64,000 nt of DNA. It comes from Burkholderia anthina. Lineage in GTDB: Bacteria > Pseudomonadota > Gammaproteobacteria > Burkholderiales > Burkholderiaceae. Below, piece after piece: positions 28,235 through 37,234 of the stretch. How positions within the stretch are numbered: position 1 is the stretch's first letter; each line of letters starts with the position of its first letter. The notes under the pieces are model-generated. The model worked only from the letters and a program-made list of their open reading frames with translations, did not search any database and was not told where the DNA came from. Where the stretch lies: positions 3,162,001-3,226,000 of the forward strand of contig NZ_CM003768.1 in the NCBI RefSeq assembly GCF_001547525.1, given 5' to 3'. Both the position numbers and the translations under genes were made by a program.

Positions 28235-29458
28235 ATGAACCGACTACCGGAACGCGCCGCATCCGACAGGCCTTCGACTCGTGCCGAAGGCGCGGCGCCG
28301 TGCGCGCTCGACGATGCGGTGTTGACTGCGCTCGCCGCTCGCATCAGGGCGTGGGGGCGCGAATTGGGTTTCGGGGCGATCGGCATCAGCGACACCGATC
28401 TCTCGGATGCCGAAGCGGGCCTCGCCGCCTGGCTGGAAGCCGGTTACCACGGCGAAATGGATTATATGGCGAAACATGGGATGAAACGCGCGCGGCCGGC
28501 CGAACTTGTGGCCGGTACGCGACGCGTGATCTCCGTGCGGCTCGCCTATTTACCGGCCCAAACGCTCGCTGACGACGAGCCCGGCGCGCTCGTGCCGCAC
28601 GATTGGCGCGCGCGCGAACGCGCACGGCTCGACGATCCGCAGGCGGCCGTCGTGTCGATCTATGCACGCGGCCGCGACTATCACAAGGTGCTGCGCAACC
28701 GGCTGCAGACGCTCGCGGAGCGCATCGAGCACGAGATCGGCGGGTTCGGCTACCGCGTGTTCACCGATTCGGCGCCGGTGCTCGAAGTGGAGCTCGCGCA
28801 GAAGGCCGGGGTCGGCTGGCGCGGCAAGCACACGCTGCTGCTGCAGCGCGATGCCGGCTCGCTGTTCTTTCTCGGCGAGATCTACGTCGACCTGCCGCTG
28901 CCGACCGACGCGCGCACGTCGCCCGACACCGCGCCCGAGACGCCCGGCGCGCACTGCGGCAGTTGCACGCGCTGTATCGACGCATGCCCGACCGGCGCGA
29001 TCGTCGAGCCGTACCGCGTCGATGCGCGCCGCTGCATCTCGTACCTGACGATCGAACTGAAAGGCAGCATCCCCGAGCCGCTGCGGCCGATGATCGGCAA
29101 TCGCGTGTACGGCTGCGACGACTGCCAGCTCGTGTGTCCGTGGAACAAGTTCGCGCAGGCCGCGCCCGTCGCCGATTTCGACGTGCGGCACGGCCTCGAC
29201 CGCGCGACGCTCGTCGAGCTGTTCGCGTGGGACGCGGACACGTTCGATACGCGGATGCAGGGCAGCGCGATCCGGCGCATCGGCTACGAAAGCTGGCTGC
29301 GCAATCTCGCGGTCGGGCTCGGCAATGCGCTGCGCGCGGGCGCGGACCGGCTCTCGCCGGCGGCGCGCGACGCGATTGTCGCCGCGCTGCGCGCGCGGGC
29401 CGACGATCCGTCGCCGGTCGTGCGCGAGCATGTCGAATGGGCGCTGCGAGCCGCGTGA
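28235..29458 (+). CDS. queG: Epoxyqueuosine reductase
   Basis: A 407-residue cobalamin and iron-sulfur enzyme performing the last step of queuosine synthesis in tRNA. The DUF1730 domain leads; two 4Fe-4S clusters follow, with Cys residues in CGSCTRCIDACPTGAI and in CDDCQLVCPWN. ELGFGAIGISDTDLS near the N-terminus and the catalytic Asp context YRVFTDSAPVLE are intact. The first 30 or so residues before the domain are low-complexity, so the real start could be somewhat downstream. Divergent from tsaE. Confidence 0.93.
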   Translation: MNRLPERAASDRPSTRAEGAAPCALDDAVLTALAARIRAWGRELGFGAIGISDTDLSDAEAGLAAWLEAGYHGEMDYMAKHGMKRARPAELVAGTRRVISVRLAYLPAQTLADDEPGALVPHDWRARERARLDDPQAAVVSIYARGRDYHKVLRNRLQTLAERIEHEIGGFGYRVFTDSAPVLEVELAQKAGVGWRGKHTLLLQRDAGSLFFLGEIYVDLPLPTDARTSPDTAPETPGAHCGSCTRCIDACPTGAIVEPYRVDARRCISYLTIELKGSIPEPLRPMIGNRVYGCDDCQLVCPWNKFAQAAPVADFDVRHGLDRATLVELFAWDADTFDTRMQGSAIRRIGYESWLRNLAVGLGNALRAGADRLSPAARDAIVAALRARADDPSPVVREHVEWALRAA

Positions 29459-29523
29459 AGGCGGCGTAAAGTGTCGTCGGCGCGCGGGCAGGGCCGCGCG
29501 CATCCCCCGGTCAGGAGAAGGCA

Positions 29524-29994
29524 ATGTTCAACGCAGTGATCGACGCGCCGTTCGGCAAGGTCGGCATCCGCACGGATGCCGCGGTGGTGCGCGAGATCGT
29601 CTATCTGCCCGAGTCGATGAAGGCGGTCGAACCGGATTCGGCGCTCGCGAAGCGCGCGGTCCAGCAGATCGAACGTTATTTCGAGCGCGCGTCCGCGCGC
29701 TTCGACCTGCCGCTCGCCGACGTCGGCAGCGCATTCCAGCATCGCGTGTGGGACGTGATCAGCGACATCCCGCCCGGGACGGTGCTGACCTACGGCCAGG
29801 TCGCGAAGCGGATCGGCAGCGCGCCGCGCGCGGTCGGCCAGGCGTGCGGCGCGAACTACTTCCCGCTCGTGATTCCGTGCCATCGCGTCGTCGCGGCGGG
29901 CGGCCTCGGCGGGTTCGCGAACCACGACGACAACGGCTATTACCAGCGAGTGAAGCGCTGGCTGCTCGCGCACGAGGGCGTGCCATACCGATGA
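29524..29994 (+). CDS. ogt: Methylated-DNA--protein-cysteine methyltransferase
   Basis: A 156-residue suicide DNA repair protein that removes alkyl groups from O6-alkylguanine. The active-site motif IPCHRVV holds the acceptor Cys; the DNA-binding helix motif YGQVAKRIGSAPRAVGQA precedes it. The N-terminal half is short, as in Ogt. GAGAAG seven to eight bases upstream of the ATG supports the start. It overlaps xerD by ATGA, so translation is probably coupled. Confidence 0.92.
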   Translation: MFNAVIDAPFGKVGIRTDAAVVREIVYLPESMKAVEPDSALAKRAVQQIERYFERASARFDLPLADVGSAFQHRVWDVISDIPPGTVLTYGQVAKRIGSAPRAVGQACGANYFPLVIPCHRVVAAGGLGGFANHDDNGYYQRVKRWLLAHEGVPYR

Positions 29995-30941
29995 GCGAAC
30001 CGATGATTTCCCCCGCGGCCGACGACGATGCCGTCGCGGCATCGCCCGCGCTGCTCGCGAGCCGCGCGTCGATCGACGTGTTCTGCGATGCGCTGTGGCT
30101 CGAACACGGGCTCGCGCGCAACACGCTCGACGCGTACCGGCGCGATCTGGTGCTGTTTTCCCGGTGGCTGGCCGCGACGCACGACGCGCCGCTCGACGCG
30201 GCCGACGAGGCGATGGTGACGGGCTACATCGCCGCACGCAGCGACGGCAAGGCGACGTCGTCGAACCGGCGGCTGTCCGTGTTCCGTCGCTATTACGGCT
30301 GGGCCGTGCGCGAGCATCGCGCGAGCGCCGACCCGACGCTGCGGATCACGTCCGCGAAACAGGGCGCGCGGTTCCCGTCGACGTTGTCGGAGGCGCAGGT
30401 CGAGGCGCTGCTCGGCGCGCCGGACATCGGCACGCCGCTCGGCCTGCGCGATCGCACGATGCTCGAGCTGATGTACGCGAGCGGGCTGCGCGTGAGCGAA
30501 CTCGTGACGCTGAAGACGGTCGAGGTCGGCCTCAACGAAGGCGTCGTGCGGGTGATGGGCAAGGGCTCGAAGGAGCGGCTCGTGCCGTTCGGCGAAGTCG
30601 CGCACGGCTGGATCGAACGCTACCTGCGCGACGCGCGGCCGGCATTGCTCGGCGCGCGCGCGGCCGACGCGCTGTTCGTGACCGCGCGCGGCGACGGGAT
30701 GACGCGCCAGCAGTTCTGGAACATCATCAAGCGTCACGCGCAGCAGGCCGACGTGCGCGCGCACCTGTCGCCGCACACGCTGCGGCACGCGTTCGCGACG
30801 CACCTGCTGAACCACGGCGCCGACCTGCGCGTCGTGCAATTGCTGCTCGGCCACAGCGACATCTCGACCACGCAGATCTATACGCACGTCGCGCGCGAGC
30901 GGCTGAAGACGCTGCATGCGGAGCACCACCCGCGCGGGTGA
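29991..30941 (+). CDS. xerD: Tyrosine recombinase XerD
   Basis: A 316-residue tyrosine recombinase that with XerC resolves chromosome dimers at dif. The catalytic set is visible: Arg in YASGLRVSELV, Lys in GKGSKERLVP, HxxR in SPHTLRHAFATHLL, His in LGHSDISTTQIYTH and the nucleophilic Tyr in the same segment. The N-terminal SAM-like core-binding domain (about 25-110) is normal. No mobile-element context is present, so a housekeeping Xer protein is the clear reading. Starts inside the ogt stop (ATGA at 29991-29994). Confidence 0.93.
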   Translation: MSEPMISPAADDDAVAASPALLASRASIDVFCDALWLEHGLARNTLDAYRRDLVLFSRWLAATHDAPLDAADEAMVTGYIAARSDGKATSSNRRLSVFRRYYGWAVREHRASADPTLRITSAKQGARFPSTLSEAQVEALLGAPDIGTPLGLRDRTMLELMYASGLRVSELVTLKTVEVGLNEGVVRVMGKGSKERLVPFGEVAHGWIERYLRDARPALLGARAADALFVTARGDGMTRQQFWNIIKRHAQQADVRAHLSPHTLRHAFATHLLNHGADLRVVQLLLGHSDISTTQIYTHVARERLKTLHAEHHPRG

Positions 30942-31007
30942 TGCGCGACGCGCGTGCATTCGCGCGGCGCGGGCTGCGACCCGAACCCGCGATGCGCGGC
31001 GGCTGCG

Positions 31008-32570
31008 TCAGACCAGCTCGCGCAGCCGGTGCTTGAGCACCTTGCCGGTCGATGCGGCCGGCAGCGCATCGAGCACGCGGATGTGCGCGGGGCGTTTGTA
31101 AGCCGTGAGCCGCTCCGCGCACCACGCATGCAATGCCGCCTCGTCCGCCGCCGCGCCCGGCACCAGCTCGACGAACGCGAGCACTTCCTCGTTGCCGTCG
31201 ATCGCCCGGCCGATCACGGCCGCCTGCACGACGTCCGGATGCGCGTTCAGCACCTGCTCGACCTCGACCGGATACACGTTGAAGCCCGAGCGGATGATCA
31301 GCTCCTTGCTGCGGCCCACGATCGTCACCGCGCCGTCCGCGCCCTGCCGCGCGAGATCGCCGGTGCTCAGCCAGCCGTCCGGCGACACGGCCGCGCGCGT
31401 CGCGTCCGTGTCGCGGTAGTAGCCGAGCATCACGTTCGGCCCGCGCACGCGGATCTCGCCGACTTCGCCCGGCGGCACGTCGGTGCCGTCCGGCGCGACG
31501 ATCCGCATGTCGACGCCCGGAATCGGCACGCCGACCGAGCTGTCCGTGCGCGGCGCGTCGAGCGGCGTCTGCGTGATCGTCGGGCTGCTTTCGGTCATCC
31601 CGTAGCCGTTGTGCAGCGGCACGCCATACAGGCGCTCGACGCGCGCCTTCAGATTCGCATCGAGCGGCGAGCCGCCCGAATACGCGAAGCGCAGCCGCGG
31701 CGCGCGCCACGCATGGCGGTGCGTGTGCACGTGTTCGAGCAGCTTCGCGTGCATCGCGGGCACGCCCTGGAAGATCGTGACGCCTTCGTCGGCGAGCGCG
31801 ATGCGCACGGCTTCCGGCGAGAAGCGCGGCGCGAGCCGCAGCGTCGCGCCCGCGTACAGGCTGCCCAGGCACACCGACGCGAGCCCGTACACGTGCGACA
31901 CGGGCAGCACCGTGTAGACGACGTCGTCGGGCGACACGCGGCGCAGCATGCTCGACGTTGCCGCGATGAACAGCAGGTTGCGGTGCGACAGCATCACGCC
32001 TTTCGGCGTACCGGTCGTGCCGGTCGTGTAGATCAGCGCCGCGCATTGCGCGGCGCCGTCGGCGGCCACCGGTTCGGCCGGCGCGCCCGCATCGACCCGA
32101 TACGACCACGCACCGATGTCGACCGGCAGCGCACCGGCGGGCGTCGCCCCGAGCCGCCCGGCATGGGCGCGCGCGTCGGCCGACGCGTCGCTCGTGAACG
32201 CGATCAGCTTCGGCCGCGCGTGCGCGGCGATCGCATCGAGCTCGGCGGCCGACAACCGCGCGTTCGACACGAGCGCCCACGCGTCGATGCGCGCGGCCGC
32301 GAACAGCAGCACGATCTGCGCGACGCAGTTTTCCGCGACGATCATCACGCGGTCGCCGCCTTGCACGCCGAGGCCCGCCAGCCGCGCGGCCGCCGCGTCG
32401 ACGGCCTGCGCCAGCTCGCCGTACGACAGCCGGCGCGCATCCTCGATCAGCGCCGGATGCGCGGGCGACTGGGCGGCCCGGTGCGCCGGCACGTCGGCAA
32501 TCCGACGCGGCAGCGCGGCGAGCAGCGCATCGACGTCGAGCGATTCGGATGCACGGATGGGCGAGGACAT
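31008..32570 (-). CDS. Acyl-CoA synthetase / AMP-dependent ligase
   Basis: A 520-residue class I adenylate-forming enzyme. Motif A3 is IYTTGTTGTPKGVML, A5 is GYGMTESSPT, A7 is GWLSTGDLARQG, A8 begins GRSKELIIRSGFNVYP, and the catalytic Lys of A10 is in PAASTGKVLKHRL. GGAG before the ATG at 32570 decides the start; longer frames upstream are spurious. It activates a carboxylic acid to its CoA ester. The acyl chain or aromatic substrate cannot be told from sequence alone, and there are no beta-oxidation neighbours. Confidence 0.88.
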   Translation of the reverse strand: MSSPIRASESLDVDALLAALPRRIADVPAHRAAQSPAHPALIEDARRLSYGELAQAVDAAAARLAGLGVQGGDRVMIVAENCVAQIVLLFAAARIDAWALVSNARLSAAELDAIAAHARPKLIAFTSDASADARAHAGRLGATPAGALPVDIGAWSYRVDAGAPAEPVAADGAAQCAALIYTTGTTGTPKGVMLSHRNLLFIAATSSMLRRVSPDDVVYTVLPVSHVYGLASVCLGSLYAGATLRLAPRFSPEAVRIALADEGVTIFQGVPAMHAKLLEHVHTHRHAWRAPRLRFAYSGGSPLDANLKARVERLYGVPLHNGYGMTESSPTITQTPLDAPRTDSSVGVPIPGVDMRIVAPDGTDVPPGEVGEIRVRGPNVMLGYYRDTDATRAAVSPDGWLSTGDLARQGADGAVTIVGRSKELIIRSGFNVYPVEVEQVLNAHPDVVQAAVIGRAIDGNEEVLAFVELVPGAAADEAALHAWCAERLTAYKRPAHIRVLDALPAASTGKVLKHRLRELV

Positions 32571-32793
32571 GGCGTCTCCAGATGATGGGCCGGCGACGGC
32601 CGACGATATTTGCGAACGATCGTGCCATGGCGGCGCGTGCGCGACAATCGGCCAATCGGACAATAGCGCTTCACGAAGTTCGCAACGATGATGGGCGCGA
32701 TCGCGACGGCGATGCGGCGGGCCGGCGGAAAACGGGCCGCGAGTATACCGTCGGCGCGGGCACGCCATTGCGCGCCCGCCGATCGTTCGCCAT

Positions 32794-32799
32794 TAAAAT
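32794..32799 (+). promoter_or_regulatory. -10-like element directly before ybaK
   Basis: TAAAAT at 32794-32799 ends six bases before the ybaK ATG, the same spacing as in front of queG. No consensus -35 is seen at normal spacing. Candidate for a leaderless or near-leaderless transcript. Confidence 0.35.
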
Positions 32800-32805
32800 G
32801 CCGCC

Positions 32806-33297
32806 ATGAGCAAATCCAGACACGTGTCCGAAACCCCCGCGACCCAGCTGCTGCGCCGTCATGGCGTCGCATTCGGCGAGCATCCGTACGAATACGTCGA
32901 GCACGGCGGCACCGGCGAATCGGCGCGCCAGCTCGGCGTCGACGAGCACAGCGTCGTGAAGACGCTCGTAATGGAAGACGAACACGCGAAGCCGCTGATC
33001 GTGCTGATGCACGGCGACCGCACCGTGTCGACGAAGAATCTCGCGCGGCAGATCGGCGCGAAGCGCGTCGAGCCATGCAAGCCCGAGGTCGCGAACCGCC
33101 ATTCGGGCTATCTCGTCGGCGGCACGTCGCCGTTCGGCACGCGCAAGACGATGCCCGTCTACGTCGAGGCGACGATCCTCGAATTGCCGACGATCTATCT
33201 GAACGGCGGCCGGCGCGGCTACCTCGTCAGCCTCGCGCCGGCGGTGCTCACGTCGCTGCTCGGCGCGCAGCCCGTGCAATGCGCGAGCGTCGACTGA
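32806..33297 (+). CDS. ybaK: Cys-tRNA(Pro)/Cys-tRNA(Cys) deacylase, YbaK/EbsC family
   Basis: A 163-residue trans-editing protein that hydrolyses mischarged Cys-tRNA(Pro). The fold motifs are YEYVEHGGTGESARQLGVDE, in which the LG segment precedes VVKTLVM with the catalytic Lys, and VGGTSPFGTRKTMPVYV near the C-terminus. Length is typical of YbaK. No strong Shine-Dalgarno is present; a -10-like box lies immediately upstream. Confidence 0.92.
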   Translation: MSKSRHVSETPATQLLRRHGVAFGEHPYEYVEHGGTGESARQLGVDEHSVVKTLVMEDEHAKPLIVLMHGDRTVSTKNLARQIGAKRVEPCKPEVANRHSGYLVGGTSPFGTRKTMPVYVEATILELPTIYLNGGRRGYLVSLAPAVLTSLLGAQPVQCASVD

Positions 33298-33413
33298 GGG
33301 TTTCACCTTCGTGGCACCTCGCGCCCGTTCGGTAGAATGGGCGCCGTTTCGGCCTGCCGGCTTGCCGCGCACGGCCGTCCCTTTCCCGATACGTTGAAAG
33401 AAGAGTCCTCCGC

Positions 33414-34055
33414 ATGCAGATCCTGCTCGCCGCCCTCGTTGCCTACCTGATCGGTTCGGTGTCGTTCGCCGTCGTCGTCAGTTCCGTGATGGGCCTGGCC
33501 GACCCGCGTTCGTACGGGTCGAAGAATCCCGGCGCGACCAACGTGCTGCGCAGCGGCAACAAGAAGGCCGCGATCCTGACGCTCGTCGGCGACGCGTTCA
33601 AGGGCTGGATCGCCGTCTGGCTCGCCCGTCGCTTCGGCCTGCCCGACGTCGCGATCGCGTGGGTCGCGATCGCCGTGTTCCTCGGCCACCTGTACCCGGT
33701 GTTCTTCCGCTTCCAGGGCGGCAAGGGCGTCGCGACCGCGGCCGGCGTGCTGCTTGCCGTGCACCCGGTACTCGGGCTCGCGACCGCGCTGACCTGGCTG
33801 ATCGTCGCATTCTTCTTCCGCTATTCGTCGCTCGCGGCGCTGGTGGCCGCCGTGTTCGCTCCGGTGTTCGACGTGTTCCTGTTCGGCATGCCGGGCCACA
33901 ACCCGATCGCCTGGGCCGTGCTCGCGATGAGCGTGCTGCTCGTATGGCGTCACCGCGGCAACATTTCGAAGCTGCTCGCGGGGCAGGAGAGCCGGATCGG
34001 CGACAAGAAGAAGGCGGCCGCGGACGGCGGCGCGCAGGACGGCGGGAAAGCCTGA
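33414..34055 (+). CDS. plsY: Glycerol-3-phosphate acyltransferase PlsY
   Basis: A 213-residue inner-membrane enzyme that transfers acyl groups from acyl-phosphate to glycerol 3-phosphate, the first step of phospholipid synthesis. Three PlsY motifs are present: [36 protein letters not shown] (in part) and the C-terminal [13 protein letters not shown]. About five transmembrane helices and a Lys/Asp/Gly-rich tail are visible. Upstream, TAGAAT (33333-33338) sits inside the inverted repeat GCGCCC...GGGCGC (33321-33344). Confidence 0.95.
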   Translation: MQILLAALVAYLIGSVSFAVVVSSVMGLADPRSYGSKNPGATNVLRSGNKKAAILTLVGDAFKGWIAVWLARRFGLPDVAIAWVAIAVFLGHLYPVFFRFQGGKGVATAAGVLLAVHPVLGLATALTWLIVAFFFRYSSLAALVAAVFAPVFDVFLFGMPGHNPIAWAVLAMSVLLVWRHRGNISKLLAGQESRIGDKKKAAADGGAQDGGKA

Positions 34056-34133
34056 GAACGCGCGGCGCGGGCCGCGCGCCGGGCGCGCCGCGTATGCGGG
34101 CCCGGCTGGATGATGCGACGGGCCGGTTGCCGG

Positions 34134-34619
34134 TCAGTCGCGGAAGTTGTTGAAGTCGAGCGGCGTGTCGGTCACGTCCTTGCGCAGCATCGCGATCGTG
34201 CTCTGCAGGTCGTCGCGCTTCGCGCCCGAGATGCGCACCGCGTCGCCCTGGATGCTCGCCTGCACCTTGATCTTGCTGTCCTTCACGAGGCGCACGATCT
34301 TCTTCGCGAGGTCGCCCGTCACGCCTTTCTTCACGGTGACGATCTGCTTGACCTTGTCGCCGCCGATCTTCTCGACCTTGCCGTAGTCGAGGAAGCGCAC
34401 GTCGACGTTGCGCTTGGCCAGCTTGCCGATCAGCACGTCCTTGACCTGGCCGAGCTTGAAATCGTCGTCGGCGAACAGCGTCAGCTCGCGTTCCTTCTGC
34501 TCGACGCGTGCGTCGGAGCCCTTGAAGTCGAAGCGCGTCGAGATTTCCTTGTTCGACTGCTCGATGGCGTTCTTCACTTCGATCATGTTCGCTTCGGAAA
34601 CGACGTCGAACGATGGCAT
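34134..34619 (-). CDS. yajQ: YajQ family nucleotide-binding protein
   Basis: A 161-residue cytoplasmic protein of the YajQ family (two ferredoxin-like halves). It has the characteristic N-terminus MPSFDVVSE, then TRFDFKG and the C-terminal [11 protein letters not shown] followed by PLDFNNFRD. Some family members bind cyclic di-GMP and act with a LysR regulator; others bind nucleotides or RNA. GGGAG seven bases before the ATG at 34619 fixes the start. Converges on plsY across 78 bp. Confidence 0.93.
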   Translation of the reverse strand: MPSFDVVSEANMIEVKNAIEQSNKEISTRFDFKGSDARVEQKERELTLFADDDFKLGQVKDVLIGKLAKRNVDVRFLDYGKVEKIGGDKVKQIVTVKKGVTGDLAKKIVRLVKDSKIKVQASIQGDAVRISGAKRDDLQSTIAMLRKDVTDTPLDFNNFRD

Positions 34620-34668
34620 GGCATTCTCCCTTGAGATGCGGGCGCCCGGCTCGCGCGCGGGCACTCGC

Positions 34669-34674
34669 TATAAT
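34669..34674 (+). promoter_or_regulatory. murB promoter -10 box
   Basis: A consensus TATAAT at 34669-34674 lies 50 bp from the divergent yajQ start and 25 or 82 bp before the two possible murB starts. No clear -35 is seen at 16-18 bp, so the promoter may be weak or activator-dependent. Confidence 0.5.
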
Positions 34675-34755
34675 TGCGGACTGTTTGCCATTTTACCGAT
34701 GCCCCTGCGTTTGCCCAAGGCCGGCCCTGCGCCGCCCGGGCCGACGCGACCGCGA

Positions 34756-35805
34756 ATGCCGATGCCCCCTGACGATTCCGCCCTGTCGCTGCTTCCCGAC
34801 CATCCGCTCGCCGCGCACAACACGTTCGGCATCGCCGCGCGCGCGCGCTTCGCCGCGCACATCACACAGGCGGCGCAGTTCGAGGCGCTGCATCGCGACC
34901 CGCGGCTCGCGAACCTGCCGCGGCTCGTGCTCGGCGGCGGCAGCAATATCGTGTTCACGCGCGATTTCGACGGCGTCGTGCTGCTCGACGAGATCGCGGG
35001 CCGCCGCGTCGTGCGCGAGGACGGCGATGCGTGGTACGTCGAGGCCGGCGGCGGCGAGAACTGGCACGCGTTCGTCGCGTGGACGCTCGAGCACGGGATG
35101 CCGGGCCTCGAGAATCTCGCGCTGATCCCGGGTACCGTCGGCGCCGCGCCGATCCAGAACATCGGCGCATACGGCCTCGAGATGAAGGCGTACTTCGATT
35201 CGCTGGTCGCGGTCGAGCTGGCGACGGGACGCCGCGAGCGTTTCGACGCCGCGCGCTGCGCGTTCGGTTACCGCGACAGCTTCTTCAAGCGGGACGGGCG
35301 CGGCCGGTTCGCGATCGTCGCGGTGACGTTCCGGCTGCCGAAGCAATGGACGCCGCGGCTCGGCTACGCGGACGTCACGCGCGAGCTCGACGCGCGCGGC
35401 ATCGCGCCCGACGCGGCGACGCCGCGCGACGTGTTCGATGCGGTCGTCGCGATCCGCCGCGCGAAGCTGCCCGATCCGCTGGTGCTCGGCAATGCGGGCA
35501 GTTTCTTTAAGAATCCGGTGATTGGCGCCGCGCAGTTCGACGCGCTGCGCGCGCGGGTGCCCGACGTCGTGTCCTATCCGCAGCCGGACGGCCACGTGAA
35601 GCTCGCGGCCGGCTGGCTGATCGACCGCTGCGGCTGGAAGGGGCGCGCGCTCGGTGCGGCGGCTGTGCACGACCGCCAGGCGCTCGTGCTCGTCAATCGC
35701 GGCGGCGCGACGGGCGCCGACGTGCTCGCGCTGGCGCGGGCGATCCAGGCCGACGTGCGCGCGCGGTTCGGCGTCGAGCTGGAGCCGGAACCGGTCTGCC
35801 TGTAA
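34756..35805 (+). CDS. murB: UDP-N-acetylenolpyruvoylglucosamine reductase
   Basis: A 349-residue FAD enzyme that reduces UDP-GlcNAc-enolpyruvate to UDP-MurNAc in peptidoglycan synthesis. FAD-binding motifs are [11 protein letters not shown] and [20 protein letters not shown]; the catalytic Ser is in [11 protein letters not shown] and the C-terminal Glu region closes the active site. It is the long type I MurB with YRDSFFKR. Start choice is uncertain: the ATG at 34756 matches related proteins, whereas one at 34699 adds 19 Pro-rich residues; neither has a Shine-Dalgarno. Confidence 0.92.
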   Translation: MPMPPDDSALSLLPDHPLAAHNTFGIAARARFAAHITQAAQFEALHRDPRLANLPRLVLGGGSNIVFTRDFDGVVLLDEIAGRRVVREDGDAWYVEAGGGENWHAFVAWTLEHGMPGLENLALIPGTVGAAPIQNIGAYGLEMKAYFDSLVAVELATGRRERFDAARCAFGYRDSFFKRDGRGRFAIVAVTFRLPKQWTPRLGYADVTRELDARGIAPDAATPRDVFDAVVAIRRAKLPDPLVLGNAGSFFKNPVIGAAQFDALRARVPDVVSYPQPDGHVKLAAGWLIDRCGWKGRALGAAAVHDRQALVLVNRGGATGADVLALARAIQADVRARFGVELEPEPVCL

Positions 35806-35840
35806 CGCAGCGCGCGCCGGTTTCGGCGCACCCAAACGAA

Positions 35841-35870
35841 AAGCGCCGATCGTCGACCGGCGCTTTTTTT
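35841..35870 (+). terminator. Rho-independent terminator after murB
   Basis: AAGCGCCG (35841-35848) pairs with CGGCGCTT (35858-35865) across a 9-base loop and is followed by a T-run to 35870. Four A residues on the left make it usable, more weakly, for the convergent argF as well. Confidence 0.85.
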
Positions 35871-35891
35871 ACGCGTGTGCGCTGCCGCGCA

Positions 35892-36821
35892 TCAGTGCTT
35901 CAGACGGCCGAGCAGCAGGAACTCCATCAGCGCCTTCTGCACGTGCAGGCGGTTTTCCGCTTCGTCCCACACGACGCTCTGCGGGCCGTCGATCACGCCG
36001 GCCGTCACTTCCTCGCCGCGGTGCGCGGGCAGGCAGTGCATGAAGAGCGCATCCGGATTCGCATGGCCCATCATTTCCTCGTCGACGCACCAGTCGGCGA
36101 ATGCCTGCTTGCGCGCTTCGTTCTCGGCCTCGAAACCCATGCTCGTCCAGACGTCGGTCGTCACGAGATCGGCGCCCTTGCACGCTTCGTTCGGATCGTC
36201 GAACACCTCGTAGAACGGTGCGCTGTCGGGCGACACGAGCTTCATGTCGAGCGCATAGCCCGGCGGGGTGGACAGGCGCAGCTTGAAGCCGAGGATCTGC
36301 GCGGCTTCGATCCACGTGTAGAGCATGTTGTTCGCGTCGCCGACCCACGCGACGGTCTTGCCGGCGATCGGGCCGCGGTGCTCGTAGTACGTGAAGATGT
36401 CGGCGAGCACCTGGCACGGGTGGTATTCGTTCGTCAGGCCGTTGATCACCGGCACGCGGGAATTCTGCGCGAAGCGCGTGATCACGTCCTGCTCGAACGT
36501 GCGGATCATGATGATGTCGACCATCCGCGAGATGACCTGCGCGGAATCCTCGACGGGCTCGCCGCGGCCGAGCTGCGTGTCGCGCGTGCTCATGAACACG
36601 GCGTGGCCGCCGAGCTGGAAGATCCCGGCCTCGAACGACAGGCGCGTGCGCGTCGAGCTCTTCTCGAAGATCATCGCGAGCGTGCGGTCGTGCAGCGGGT
36701 GATAGGTCTCGTAGTTCTTGAACTTGCGCTTCAGGATACCCGTGCGTTCGAGCACGTACTCGTAGTCTTCCAGCGAGAAATCCTTGAACTGCAGGTAGTG
36801 ACGAATGGTTTTGGCGGTCAT
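35892..36821 (-). CDS. argF: Ornithine carbamoyltransferase
   Basis: A 309-residue enzyme making citrulline from ornithine and carbamoyl phosphate in arginine synthesis. The carbamoyl-phosphate loop SSTRTRLSFE, the ornithine-side SMG loop in TSMGFE, and the HCLPAHRG motif with the active-site Cys are all intact. The ATG at 36821 gives the normal length; a much longer open frame to 37208 is spurious. Its 413-bp upstream region contains a DnaA-box-like site. Confidence 0.95.
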   Translation of the reverse strand: MTAKTIRHYLQFKDFSLEDYEYVLERTGILKRKFKNYETYHPLHDRTLAMIFEKSSTRTRLSFEAGIFQLGGHAVFMSTRDTQLGRGEPVEDSAQVISRMVDIIMIRTFEQDVITRFAQNSRVPVINGLTNEYHPCQVLADIFTYYEHRGPIAGKTVAWVGDANNMLYTWIEAAQILGFKLRLSTPPGYALDMKLVSPDSAPFYEVFDDPNEACKGADLVTTDVWTSMGFEAENEARKQAFADWCVDEEMMGHANPDALFMHCLPAHRGEEVTAGVIDGPQSVVWDEAENRLHVQKALMEFLLLGRLKH

Positions 36822-36878
36822 GAAACGAAATACGGCGGGTCTCACCCGGCAGCGAGGCCGGACGGCGCCGCCGTCGGG

Positions 36879-36887
36879 TGTGGATAA
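36879..36887 (-). promoter_or_regulatory. DnaA-box sequence upstream of argF
   Basis: TGTGGATAA, the exact complement of the consensus TTATCCACA, lies 58 bp upstream of the argF start. The 12-base string GAGTTATCCACA occurs again upstream of lpxK. A single box does not make an origin; a role in DnaA titration or gene control is possible. Confidence 0.4.
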
Positions 36888-37013
36888 CTCAAAGCAGCAT
36901 AAAGGATTTTCCGTGCTTTGACGAGCCGTGGCGCGACGCGGGGCAGCGTCGCCGCGCGTGGCCGGCGGTGCGGGTAGACGGGCGTCGGGACGACGCGCGA
37001 TGGCGCGCTGCGG

Positions 37014-37234
37014 TATAATCCAAAAGTTTTCTCCAGCCCGGCAGGCAAGGCTTTTCGCGCTCTGCCGGACACAAGCCGTGCGCTGCACAAATCCGGTGCA
37101 GTCCACCGGCGGCGCACATCGACGCCTCGTTTTCGGGATATCGGAACGCTTGTGCCGCTTGCCACTCCAGCTTTGTGTTCGCGTATCCAGGCGCCGTTGC
37201 CTGGGCATCGCCGGGCCGTCACTTGGGTAACCAC
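37014..37234 (+). promoter_or_regulatory. Promoter and long structured leader of the DUF3579 gene
   Basis: TATAAT at 37014-37019 predicts a start near 37026 and a leader of about 209 bases. Within it CCGGCAG (37038-37044) pairs with CTGCCGG (37062-37068), and CCGGTG (37093-37098) pairs with CACCGG (37104-37109). No riboswitch class fits: the second hairpin recalls pieces of RFN or cobalamin elements, but their required conserved boxes are absent. Confidence 0.4.

Larger units (their letters stand above)
36822..37234. other. 413-bp divergent region between argF and the DUF3579 gene
   Basis: No gene is supported here. It contains the argF promoter region, an exact DnaA-box sequence at 36879-36887, a consensus TATAAT at 37014-37019 and a structured leader before the DUF3579 gene. 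Short frames in all registers have no homology that I recognise. Confidence 0.5.

Noticed and set aside
29991..30941. Tyrosine recombinase as a sign of an integrated element
   Set aside because: The protein is a standard XerD in a housekeeping context; no attachment repeats, tRNA gene or phage genes are adjacent.
37082..37125. Possible RFN or cobalamin riboswitch in the DUF3579 leader
   Set aside because: Only a short resemblance around ATCCGGTGCAG; the required conserved boxes of either class are missing and the gene has no vitamin link.
35892..37208. Extended argF of 438 residues
   Set aside because: The added 129 residues have no homology and would cross the promoter region; the ATG at 36821 gives the normal OTCase length.
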